Positions 53,015 through 61,514 of a DNA stretch of 64,000 bases are shown piece after piece (the stretch's first letter is position 1; each line of letters starts with the position of its first letter). Made by a program: the position numbers and the translations under genes. The DNA is taken from positions 62,001 through 126,000 of the forward strand of contig NZ_VTHJ01000009.1 in assembly GCF_008386495.1 (NCBI RefSeq), in the 5' to 3' direction. The stretch is from Streptomyces tailanensis (lineage in GTDB: Bacteria > Actinomycetota > Actinomycetes > Streptomycetales > Streptomycetaceae). The notes under the pieces were generated by a model. It did no database searches and was not told the origin of the DNA. It saw only the letters and a list, made by a program, of their open reading frames with translations.

Positions 53015-54129
53015 CAGCCCGCGGTGACTTCCGTGACGATCCGGGTGTAGGCCGTGGAGGCGTCCCCGAGGTCGACGACGGACTCACCCTCCAGCAGTTG
53101 CTCCGGAGTCATTCGGAGAGCCGGGTACTTCTCCAACAGGGCCGGATCGACCTCGTCCATCGCCGCCCTGCCCGGGACCTTGTAGAAGATGTTCTCGGCG
53201 ACCCAGGAGTGCACCTCGGCATCGAGGACGTAGTTGATGAAGGAGTGAGCCGCCTCCTTGTTCGTCGACGACTTGAGGATCACCATCGTGTCGACCCAGA
53301 GATCGCTGCCCTCCTCGGGCACGACGAACCCGATCCTCTTGTCGTCGGTCGGACACCAGCCGTCCCAGGCCTCCGCCAGTACGGCCTCCCCGGACTTGAG
53401 CCGGTCGCCGAACGTGGTGTCGTCGTACGCGAGGAGCCCCTCCTTCGCGCCGAGCAGTAACTCCTTGACACGGGCGAGTTGTTGCTCGTCGGTGGTGTTC
53501 ACCGAATATCCGAGCGCCTTCTGCGCGGGGAGGAACAGCCAGCGCTCGGTCTTCAGCATGGTGATCTTCTTCTTGAGCGCGGCCCGCGGCTTCAGCAGAT
53601 CGTTCCAACTGTCCGGGGTGTAGCCGATGAGGTCCTTGCGGTAGCAGAGTCCGGTGGTGCCCCAGGTGTACGGGACGGAGTAGACGTTGCCCTTGTCGTG
53701 GGCGAGACGGGAAGCCGCCGGATCCAGGTTGTCGGGGTGGGGGACCAATTCGTGGTGGATCGGTTCGAGCAGCCCCTGCTCCGCGAGCGCCTGCGCGTAC
53801 TGGCCCGACACGAAGGCCACGTCGATGCCGCTGTCGGAGGAGGCGGTCAGTTTGGCGACGATCTCCTCGTTCGTGGTGTGCTTCGCGACGGTGACGGGCG
53901 CGCCGACGGCGGACCTGAACCGGCCGGGAAGATCCTCCGGCAGGTAACCGTCCCAGTTCGACACCGTGAGCCGCTGCTTGCTCAGGTCCGCCCCGGGATC
54001 GAGCGACGCGGAGGCTGCGACGCCGCCCCCGCCCGGCTCACCGCCGCCTCCGCAGGCGGACAGAACGAGGGCGAGAACGACCGCCGTCGCGCCCAGCGGA
54101 ACGTGCCTGAACCTCGGTGCGCGTAACAC
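53014..54129 (-). CDS. potD: Polyamine-type ABC substrate-binding lipoprotein (PotD-like), TTA at codon 2
   Basis: A 371-residue lipoprotein with the start GTG-TTA-CGC and a hydrophobic signal ending LVLSACGGGG (lipobox Cys about residue 26). The mature domain starts LTVSNWDGYLPEDLP, close to the PotD/PotF pattern, and includes VYSVPYTWGTTGLCYRKDL and EAWDGWCPTDDK. The ribosome binding site GGGAG precedes the GTG; longer starts add an Arg-rich tail unlike a signal peptide. The TTA leucine codon is rare in Streptomyces and usually makes translation depend on the bldA tRNA, so this first gene may put the whole operon's supply under developmental control. Confidence 0.88.
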   Translation of the reverse strand: MLRAPRFRHVPLGATAVVLALVLSACGGGGEPGGGGVAASASLDPGADLSKQRLTVSNWDGYLPEDLPGRFRSAVGAPVTVAKHTTNEEIVAKLTASSDSGIDVAFVSGQYAQALAEQGLLEPIHHELVPHPDNLDPAASRLAHDKGNVYSVPYTWGTTGLCYRKDLIGYTPDSWNDLLKPRAALKKKITMLKTERWLFLPAQKALGYSVNTTDEQQLARVKELLLGAKEGLLAYDDTTFGDRLKSGEAVLAEAWDGWCPTDDKRIGFVVPEEGSDLWVDTMVILKSSTNKEAAHSFINYVLDAEVHSWVAENIFYKVPGRAAMDEVDPALLEKYPALRMTPEQLLEGESVVDLGDASTAYTRIVTEVTAG

Positions 54130-54340
54130 GCCACTCCCTTGCGGTCGAGACCAGCCGGACGAGTGCGGGGTGCGCCAGGTCCGCCGACAGGCTGACGGGC
54201 AGGCATCGATTCCGGAGTCTGGCATCGCTGACATGTACAGGGCAAGAGTGTGGTGGTCAGCCCGTGGGCTGAGCCGGCGTGGCCTCGTCGGCCGACCCGG
54301 CCTGCCCGCCGCAGAACACGTCCTTGATGAGCGTCTCTGA

Positions 54341-56375
54341 TCAGTTTAGTGATCCCATGTCAGACATGGTGTCTGATATGGGTTCTGCCATCGTGGAGGG
54401 GTGGCGTGGGCGTGCAGGTGGAATCCTGCGCCCAGCGGTGCCCCTCGCGGCCGGTGTCGGCGGGATGGGGGTCCCCGGACGGAGTCTGGGGGAGGGTGTG
54501 CTGATCGTCGTCCCGCCCTGGTGCCGGTGGGCTGCGCGGGGCAGCGTCCTTTGGCCCGTTGGTGCGTGTCCCTCCGGACGCTTGCCCGCCGGGCCGCAGG
54601 GGCCGGTGGGGGAGGGTGCCCCGCGTCGCCTGGGCGCGGGGCGTGTAGTGCGGTGCAGGGTGGGGCCGGTCTTGGACCGGTCGGCCCGACTGGTCGCGGT
54701 GGTCGGGGTGATGACCGCTTTCGTTTCGAGCGTGTCCACCACCGAGCGGATGACCATGGTTGCGGTGGTGCGGTCGGTGACGGTCTTGGTCTGGTGGGCG
54801 AGGCCGGCGATGCGCTGCCAGGCGCCGTGGTCGCGGTCGCCCTGCCAGCCGCATCCGGCCCGGTCGGGGCAGACGGCCCATTTCCAGCCCGGTGCGGTGG
54901 GGCGGTCGGGGGCTTTGCGGTGCCGCAGCGGGGTCAGGCACCGGGGGCAGCGCCTGGACGTGTCGCGGGGTGGGACGGTGACGACTGCGATACCGGCCTC
55001 GGCGGCGAGGTGCCGGACGCGGTCGGCGATCTGTCCGCGCACGGTCTGGGACAGGCGGGTGTTGTGGGTGCGGCCCATGCCCTTGGCTTCCATCGACCGC
55101 AGGTCTTCCAGGTAGATCACAGTGGCCTGGGCGGCGATGGCCTGGTCCACCGTCCAGCGGGCGGCGGCCCAGCCGAGGGTGTCGTTCAGGCTCGACCTGC
55201 GGTCGGACACGAAGCGGATCTCGTCTTCCAGCACCCCGTGTTTGCCGGACAGTTCATGCTGCTCGTCGCCGTCGATGAGCCGCTGGTACTGGCTGGCCTT
55301 GGCGTGCAGGTGTTCCGACAGGCGCCGGAGCTGATGCTGTTTGGCCAGGACTCCGGCGGCCCGGAACTGGGCACCATGCCCCAGCGCCGTGATATGCCCG
55401 TCGTCGTGCAGCCGGGCCGCGCCCGCGGACAGCAGGGTGTTCAGGCCCCAGTCCACGCCGAGGGCCACGGTGTGGCCGGTGCGGCGGGCCTTGGGCACGG
55501 CGTGCGTGTGGGCCAGGTCGGCGCGCACCCTGTTGCCCGCAAGGCGGAGGGTGGGCAGGTGGAGCACCGCGCCCGGCGGGATGGTGGGCGGCAGCATGAT
55601 GGGGCAGGCCACCCAGGTCCAGTCCCGGTAGGAGCGCGGGTCGTGCCGAGTGGGCAGTTGCAGGCGCAGCAGCGCCCGCTGGGGGTCGTCCTCGCCGCGT
55701 TCGATGGTGGCCTGTTGCCCGTCACACGCCGACAGCAGCAGCATCCGCGCTGCCCGGGGCGGGGCCTCCAGCTCGAAGACATCGGCCGGCAGACGGCCGT
55801 TCTTCGTGGTGAAGGCGGTGATCTGCCGGGTGCGGGAACGGATCACACTCGACGGGAGGTGCCAGCCGCCAGGGATCGCCCCCCCGTACCGCATCCCACT
55901 CCTGGGCGGTCCGTTTGCCCGGGTCCGCGGGCCAGGTTGCCAGAGCACCAGCCGTCAGCTCGGCCCGCCAGTTCGCAGCGCGCAGAGCGCGCCCGGCCTG
56001 CTCCTGGGCCATGCGTACGATTCGGTCGTTGACCTTCATATCCCCAGCCGGGGCAGCCGTCCAGCTCAGCCGGCGCAGGGCCATCCACGCGTTCGACGGC
56101 AGCTTCTGCCCGCCCATGTCCTCACCCGAGGCGAGTACGCCCACATCAGCAGCGTTCCAGTGCTCGGCCAACAGCTCGGCAGCCATGCCGGAGACCAGAT
56201 CAGCGGCCCAGCCAACCCGCTGCGCCAGCACAGCAACGGACAGTGTCTCGCCCATCTTCTCCACCACGCCCGCACGCAGCAGTCCACGGGCGCAGGCAGT
56301 CCGGGCCATCTCGCCCTCGCCCAGCGGCAGCTTCCCGCTCACAGGCAACCCCGTTCCCGCCTGCGGTGCTGTCAT
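54341..56375 (-). pseudogene. tnpB: TnpB-like (IS605 OrfB/IS1341 type) gene, frame broken at a G7 run
   Basis: Two frames give one protein. Codons from ATG 56375 (MTAPQAGTGLPVSG...NDRIVRMAQEQAGRAL) run to EWDAVRGG near 55890. The rest continues in another frame from RYGGAIPGGWHLPSS to a stop at 54341. The second part has the RuvC-like Asp in LGVDWGLNTLL (codon at 55451-55453), Glu in VIYLEDLRS (about 55106-55108), a zinc-finger with CPRC and CPDRAGC, and the last Asp in GDRDHGAWQRI. The frame change sits on seven consecutive G residues (minus strand), which suggests a slipped base or slippage expression. The C-terminal 140 residues are Pro/Arg/Thr-rich and may mainly reflect a guide RNA segment. 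No tnpA is nearby. Confidence 0.75.
54354..54382. repeat. Imperfect inverted repeat at the right end of the TnpB element
   Basis: CCCATGTCAGA (54354-54364) pairs with TCTGATATGGG (54372-54382) with one mismatch around a 7-base loop. It overlaps the 3' end of the TnpB frame. IS200/IS605-family ends carry such hairpins, and the guide RNA of TnpB systems ends at the right end, so this marks the probable element boundary. Confidence 0.55.
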
Positions 56376-56629
56376 CCGATCAACGACACTCCCGCGAAAA
56401 GGTCACGCATTCGAACCACGCACTCAGATACGACACCAGTACCAGACGCACAACACCCACGGACGACGCATCGCTATGGATACCAAAGGAAACACGTGAG
56501 CTGTACGGGAGAGGGAAGGGTGCGGCATGTGTGCGCCTACTTGTCGCTCCCCATGCACCCGAGGAAGGTCGGGCACAGGCCATGGCCGACGGATCACCGC
56601 CGGCCACCACGGGCACGTGGGCGGTGAGT

Positions 56630-57361
56630 TCAGCGTTGCAGGAGAGCGTTGAGGTTGTCGTGGCCGACGCCCGGCCGGCTGAGCGCCAGCCAGCCGTGGC
56701 CGCGCATACGAGTGGTGGCACCGATGTTGCCGGGATCGACGGACAGCCGTGCGCAGGCGTGAGCCACCCCGGCGGTGCCCTCATTCAGGTCGGCGTCGCC
56801 GGACTCCGGGTCGAAGTCGGGGGCGCTGACGCGGAGTTCTTCCCAGGGAAGCGGGTCGCCGGTCCACTCCGGGCTGCTCTCCGCCGCGTAACGCCGACGG
56901 ATGACACCCTTGTCGGCGACCGCCCAGATCTCGGCACCCGCCACCGAGTCGTCGAAGAACATCTGCGCCGTACCGCAGTGGACGCTCAGCCGTTCCACCG
57001 CCTCCATCCACTCGTCCCAGTCGATACCGACGAGGTCGGGCAGGTTGCCGAAGATCAGCCGCCAGCCGTCCAGTTCAGGCGTGATGAAGGTGGGGAGCGC
57101 ATCCTTACGGAACGGCAGATCCTCGACGTCGGCGCCCTCGTCCAGCGTGACCGGGAACCGGTCGTGCAGACCGAGCGCCTCGAAGAGCCCTTCGTACGTC
57201 GCGCCGGGCACCGCATACCACCAGCCGCGAGGATCCAGGGCAAACGGCTCGTCACCAGCGGACTTGATCAGTGCACGGCGCTCCAGGAGCTTCCTGTCAC
57301 GCCCGTCGAGACGGTCGGTCAAACCGGTGGCGATCAGGTCGCCCAGCCTGCTGTGGGTCAC
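56630..57361 (-). CDS. Conserved protein of unknown function
   Basis: A protein of about 243 residues with no signal peptide, membrane segment or recognised motif. It has a regular mix of Trp-rich strands (WWYAVPGATYEGLFEALGL, DWDEWMEAVERLSV, AEIWAVADKGVIRRRY) and an acidic segment. The C-terminus ends SVDPGNIGATTRMRGHGWLALS. The GTG at 57359-57361 was chosen because it puts SRLGDLIATGL at the N-terminus; another GTG at 57424 is in frame. About 250 bases between this gene and the TnpB frame hold no gene I can support. Function unknown. Confidence 0.7.
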   Translation of the reverse strand: MTHSRLGDLIATGLTDRLDGRDRKLLERRALIKSAGDEPFALDPRGWWYAVPGATYEGLFEALGLHDRFPVTLDEGADVEDLPFRKDALPTFITPELDGWRLIFGNLPDLVGIDWDEWMEAVERLSVHCGTAQMFFDDSVAGAEIWAVADKGVIRRRYAAESSPEWTGDPLPWEELRVSAPDFDPESGDADLNEGTAGVAHACARLSVDPGNIGATTRMRGHGWLALSRPGVGHDNLNALLQR

Positions 57362-57452
57362 GGCCGAAGATCCTATGGGGCCACGGTGGACGAGTATGAA
57401 CCGGTCAGCCTTTCCCGTTGCCACCCCGTCCTGTCAGTGTTCCGCGGCCGCG

Positions 57453-58082
57453 TCATGCGGTGCTGCCGGGGAGGTTGGTTCGGGCGCGGACCCAGCCGAA
57501 AAGCACCACCGAGCACACGGCTGCGAACGCGCACCAGGTCGAGATGAACTCCAGCCGCCACAGTGCCCAGCATGCCGGCGCACCCATGGCGACCAGAACG
57601 CCCAGGGCTCGCAGCCACCGGTCGCCGGACAGCAGCAGGGAGCCCACGGTGGCCAGGAGGTAGCCGGTGATGAGGACAGGTGCGTGGGACAGGCCGACCG
57701 CGTAGCCGATCGTGTGGCCGCGCGGCTCGGCCGTCACCGGGCCGGTCGCAAGACCGTGGGCGAGCAACGCGGCTGTGGCGGTTCCGGCGGCGAGCGGGAG
57801 AAGCAGGCGGCGCCGGGCGTGCGGCGGCGCCGCACACCACACTGCCACCGGCACCCACACCGCCAGTACGGGCAGTGCGACGACCGCCCAGACGACGGTG
57901 GCGGGTCCGCTGCCGCCCCCCGATCCCCAGACCACCGACTCGACGATCTGATGGGCGCCGAGCAGGAGCGGCAGCGCGGCGAGTGGAAGATCCCGGCTAC
58001 TGCGTACCCGCGTCACACAGGCCACCCCGACGGCCGCGATACCGCTGCCCGCCACGAGATCAGCCGTCGCACTCCAGCACAT
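57453..58082 (-). CDS. DUF6629-like membrane protein
   Basis: A 209-residue membrane protein with the N-terminus MCWSATADLVAGSGIAAVGVA and about seven helices including LPLAALPLLLGAHQIVESVVWG and VVWAVVALPVLAVWVPVAVWC. The MCWSATAD start and the HQIVES segment are typical of proteins called DUF6629 in Streptomyces (from memory). No reaction is known. ATG at 58080-58082. It faces away from the SGNH hydrolase gene. Confidence 0.8.
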   Translation of the reverse strand: MCWSATADLVAGSGIAAVGVACVTRVRSSRDLPLAALPLLLGAHQIVESVVWGSGGGSGPATVVWAVVALPVLAVWVPVAVWCAAPPHARRRLLLPLAAGTATAALLAHGLATGPVTAEPRGHTIGYAVGLSHAPVLITGYLLATVGSLLLSGDRWLRALGVLVAMGAPACWALWRLEFISTWCAFAAVCSVVLFGWVRARTNLPGSTA

Positions 58083-58351
58083 CGGGCCGCCAGGGGGTAG
58101 CTCGTCGTGTGTGTCCGCCGTTCCGCGGCCACGGTGTGTCTCGCTCGGACGAGGCCCGCGGTGACACGAGGGCCACCGTCACGATTCTCGTCGGCGTGTG
58201 CGAAGGCGGCTGCTTACGCGACTTGCGCGGCCGTGCATCACGTACGGGCCGGACACGACCGACCCTGTGCGGCCGCCGTACCCCTTCCGGCGTCCACCGA
58301 CCCCTTCCGGCCGTTTTCCGGAAGCTTCGACTCGCGCCCACCCGTGAACCA
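58083..58351. other. Intergenic region with no supported gene
   Basis: Between the DUF6629 start and the SGNH promoter I see no frame with a ribosome binding site and a convincing protein pattern, and no strong hairpin. It probably holds the DUF6629 promoter. Confidence 0.5.
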
Positions 58352-58380
58352 TTGACTCACGCCACACCGCTCCCTACGGT
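58352..58380 (+). promoter_or_regulatory. Vegetative-type promoter upstream of the SGNH hydrolase gene
   Basis: TTGACT (58352-58357) and TACGGT (58375-58380) are separated by 17 bases, matching HrdB-type Streptomyces promoters. The expected start of transcription is about 35 bases before the TTG start codon at 58423. Confidence 0.65.
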
Positions 58381-58422
58381 CACCACGGCTCGCGCGCCAC
58401 ACCGCCGAGAGAGGGGCCCCCT

Positions 58423-59762
58423 TTGACGGCGAGGAACACGACCGCATGGCGACGACGGGCGGTGACGCTCCTCGTCGGGTTGTCCCTGCTGACCGCCGCA
58501 CCCACGACACTCGCTCGATCGGACGCACCCCAGGCACCTGACACACCCCGGAGCACCTCCCGGACGTCGGACTGGGCCGGGACCTGGGCCACCACCGCCA
58601 CCACCGTGCCCAGGACGGACACGACCACCTTCCAGGACCAGACGATCCGTCAGATCGTCCGCACGAGCATCGCGGGGGACAGCCCGCGCATCCGTCTGTC
58701 GAACGAGTTCGGCCGACAGGCGCTGAGAATCGGTGAAGCACGTGTCGCCCGCCGCGCCCAGGGGACGACGGGCGCGGCCATCGAGCCCGGCAGCGACCGT
58801 TCGCTGACCTTCGGCGGCCGTTCCTCGGTGACGATTCCCGCCGGCGAGCCCGCCCTGAGCGACGCCGTCACCCTGCGCGTACCCGCCCGTTCGGACCTCG
58901 TCATCAGCCTCTACCTCCCCGAACGGACACGGGATCGACCGTCAACGCCTTCGCGTTCCAGCGCAACTTCGTGGCGCGCGGCAATGTCACCGATGCCACG
59001 GACATCGAGCCGGAGTCGACCGTCGAGCGCTGGTACTTTTTGACCGGCGTGAGCGTGCGGGGACATGGCACGAACGCGCGCTCCTCGGCCGTCGTCGCGC
59101 TCGGGGACTCCAACACCGCCAACAGCACCGTAGACGCCAATGACCGCTGGACCGACGTCCTTGCCGAACGCCTCCAGCAGCGCGCCGGATCTCCCCGTCA
59201 CGCGGCCGTCGGCGTACTCAACAAAGGAGTCCCCGGCAACCGCCTCCTCCACGACCCCAACCCGCCGCCGGGCCACGAGGCCGAGTCCTACGCGGCGTAC
59301 TTCGGCGAGAGCGGACTGCGGCGCTTCGACCGAGACGTCGCCGCGCAGCGGGGAGCCCGGTACCTCATCGTGCTGCTCGGCGTGAACGACCTCGGGCATC
59401 CCGGAAACATCGCCCCACTCTCCGAGAAGGTGACCGCACAGGACCTCATCGACGGCCACCGGGGCCTCGTCGCCCGTGCTCACGCCCGCGGTCTGAAGAT
59501 CTTCGGCGGCACGATCATGCCGTTCAAGAACGACACCTTCGGCTACCACAGCCCCGAGAACGAGGCCGCCCGTCAGATCTTCAACCACTGGGTCCGCACC
59601 AGCGGCGCGTTCGACGGCGTCGTCGACTTCGACGCGGCCGTACGCGACCCCACCCAGCCGGACCGGCTGCTCCCCGCATACGACAGCGGGGACCACCTGC
59701 ACCTCAACACCCTGGGAAGGAAAGCGATGGCACGAGCGGTCCCGCTGCGCTACTTCAGGTGA
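58423..59762 (+). pseudogene. Secreted SGNH/GDSL-type hydrolase gene with frameshift
   Basis: The first part (TTG start after a GAGAGAGG site) encodes a signal peptide, RRRAVTLLVGLSLLTAAPTT, and the N-terminal domain of a two-domain Streptomyces SGNH hydrolase (DWAGTWATTATTV, IRLSNEFGRQALRIG, VTIPAGEPALSDAV) up to YLPERT near 58930. The frame then changes and the protein resumes as STVNAFAFQRN, VVALGDSNTANSTVDANDRW (block I with the nucleophile Ser; GDSN replaces the more common GDSI), GVPGNRLL, LLGVNDLG and the Asp/His block SGDHLHLN. A single indel at about 58920-58932 separates the halves. Everything else is complete, so the loss looks recent or could be a sequencing error. Confidence 0.8.
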
Positions 59763-59910
59763 CACCTACGCTGTCCAGCAGCTGTTTCCGATTCCAGTCC
59801 TGAGCAGCGCCTCGCAGAGACGGGACTCGCCCAGACATCCGGTTTGTGTTCGTTTTCCTGGCCGCCGACGGTTTCCCGACTACTTTGTGAAACCGTTCTT
59901 GTTCACCCCG

Positions 59911-59939
59911 TTGACACCCCGCACACCCCCTCTTAGGGT
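59911..59939 (+). promoter_or_regulatory. Near-consensus vegetative promoter
   Basis: TTGACA (59911-59916) and TAGGGT (59934-59939) are 17 bases apart, an almost perfect HrdB-type promoter. It points to the racemase remnant and the sugar-binding protein gene. TTCGAACGGTTGAA shortly downstream is a weak inverted repeat that might bind a sugar-responsive repressor. Confidence 0.7.
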
Positions 59940-59994
59940 CACGCCAGCATTCCGACCATGTGACGTCATTTCGAACGGTTGAAAGGCAAGTGCC

Positions 59995-60081
59995 CTGCGC
60001 ATCACCGGAATCAGCACCCATGTGGCCGGAACGCCGTGGCACAGCCGGATGTATGTGCAGGTGAACACCTGCAAGGGGGAT
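59995..60081 (+). pseudogene. N-terminal scrap of a mandelate racemase/sugar-acid dehydratase gene
   Basis: The frame from CTG 59995 reads LRITGISTHVAGTPWHSRMYVQVNTCKGD, close to the usual start of enolase-superfamily sugar dehydratases (MRITGISTHVVGTPWRNLTYVLV..., from memory). A GAAAGG ribosome binding site precedes it, but the expected ATG is CTG. Similarity ends after about 29 codons, and the rest of the roughly 400-codon gene is missing. The remaining bases up to 60283 show no supported gene. Confidence 0.55.
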
Positions 60082-60283
60082 CACGCGGGCCGGCGAGTCC
60101 CGGATGCCGGACCGTACCGGCGACGCGCTGATCGGTGCCTGCGGGATGCGAGGCGCCTGAGCGCCGGCTTCCGCTTCGCTCTCGGCCCGCGCGGCGGCTG
60201 CCCGGCCCCCTCCATCGCCCCACCCGCCGGTCCGTCCGATGCGCCGTCCTCCTCAACGACCAGAAAAACAAGGAACGATCACC

Positions 60284-61381
60284 ATGCGCAACCGAAGAGC
60301 CGTCCTCACCGCGATCGCCGGATCTGTCTGCCTCGCCCTGACCTCGTCCGCCTGCGGCGAGAGCAGCGGTGGCGCAGCTGAGGGCGATTCCGGGGGCGGC
60401 ACGATCGGCATCGCCTTGCCGACCCAGGCTTCTGAGCGCTGGATCACCGACGGCAAGAGTGTCGTGGAGGACCTTCAGGCCAAGGGGTACAAGACCAAGC
60501 TGGTCTATGGCGAGGACGACCCGGAAAACCAGGTTGCACAGATCGAGAAACTGGTCAAGCAGGGCGTCGACGCTCTGATCATCGCGGCCATCGACAACAA
60601 GTCGCTGAACGGTGTGGTCCAGCAGGCAGCCGACGCGGACATCTCGGTGATCTCCTACGACCGGCTCATCCTCGGCACCGAGAACGTCGACTACTACGTC
60701 TCCTTCGACAACGAGCAGGTCGGCCGGCTCCAGGCCCGCTATATCATCGACGAGCTCGGCCTGGAGGACGGCAAGGGCCCGTTCAACATCGAGCTGTTCG
60801 CCGGTTCCGCCGACGACAACAACACCAAATATTTCTTCGACGGCGCGATGCGCCTGCTGCAGCCGTACCTGGACAGCAAGCAACTGGTCGTCCAGTCCGG
60901 CCAGACCGCGCTCGAGCAGGTCACCACCTTGCGCTGGGACGGTCCCACCGCGCGCAAGCGCATGAACGGCATCCTCGCACAGTCGTACGGGAGCGAGCGG
61001 GTCGACGCGGTCCTCTCCCCGTACGACGGTATCTCCATCGGCATCCTGTCCGCGCTGGAGTCGGACGGCTACGGCACCGGCGGCAAGCCGTTCCCGGTCA
61101 TCACCGGTCAGGACGCCGAACTGGCCTCGGTGAAGTCGATCATCGCCGGTCAGCAGTCGCAGACCGTCTACAAAGACCTCCGCCAGCTTGCCGAGGTCGC
61201 CGCGGGCATGGTCGACGACATTCTCAACGGCGAGCCGCCGGAGGTGAACAACCGAAGGAGCTACAACAACGGCGCCAAGGCCGTGCCCGCCTACTTGCTG
61301 CAGCCGACGAGCGTCGACAAGACCAACTACAAGGATGTTCTGATCCAGGGCGGCTACTACACCGCCGCCGACCTCAAGTGA
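60284..61381 (+). CDS. chvE: ChvE-like multiple-sugar-binding lipoprotein, orphan
   Basis: A 365-residue periplasmic-binding protein with a lipoprotein signal (AVLTAIAGSVCLALTSSACGES, lipobox Cys about residue 24). The type I fold motifs IGIALPTQASERWITDGKSVVEDLQ, GVDALIIAAIDNKSL, VISYDRLI and NIELFAGSADDNNTKYFFDGAM are those of ChvE/xylose-type sugar binders that normally feed an ATPase and a permease. The ATG follows AAGGA. Unusually, no ABC ATPase or permease follows: the next gene is an MFS exporter on the other strand. It is preceded by a sugar-acid dehydratase scrap under the same strong promoter, so a sugar operon has probably been cut down. Confidence 0.9.
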   Translation: MRNRRAVLTAIAGSVCLALTSSACGESSGGAAEGDSGGGTIGIALPTQASERWITDGKSVVEDLQAKGYKTKLVYGEDDPENQVAQIEKLVKQGVDALIIAAIDNKSLNGVVQQAADADISVISYDRLILGTENVDYYVSFDNEQVGRLQARYIIDELGLEDGKGPFNIELFAGSADDNNTKYFFDGAMRLLQPYLDSKQLVVQSGQTALEQVTTLRWDGPTARKRMNGILAQSYGSERVDAVLSPYDGISIGILSALESDGYGTGGKPFPVITGQDAELASVKSIIAGQQSQTVYKDLRQLAEVAAGMVDDILNGEPPEVNNRRSYNNGAKAVPAYLLQPTSVDKTNYKDVLIQGGYYTAADLK

Positions 61382-61514
61382 GGGCCGGAGCGTGAGGTGA
61401 ACAGGCGGTGGCAGCCGCAGATCAGGGCCAGGGCTGAGCAGGCCGCGGCCACCACCGCAGGCACCGGCACCCGCGCCCGCTTCGGCTGCACCCCCCCGCC
61501 CCCGCATCCTTGTT

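Noticed and set aside
54401..56032. A 543-codon plus-strand frame opposite the TnpB-like gene
   Set aside because: Gly/Val/Arg-rich shadow; the minus strand has the RuvC and zinc-finger residues.
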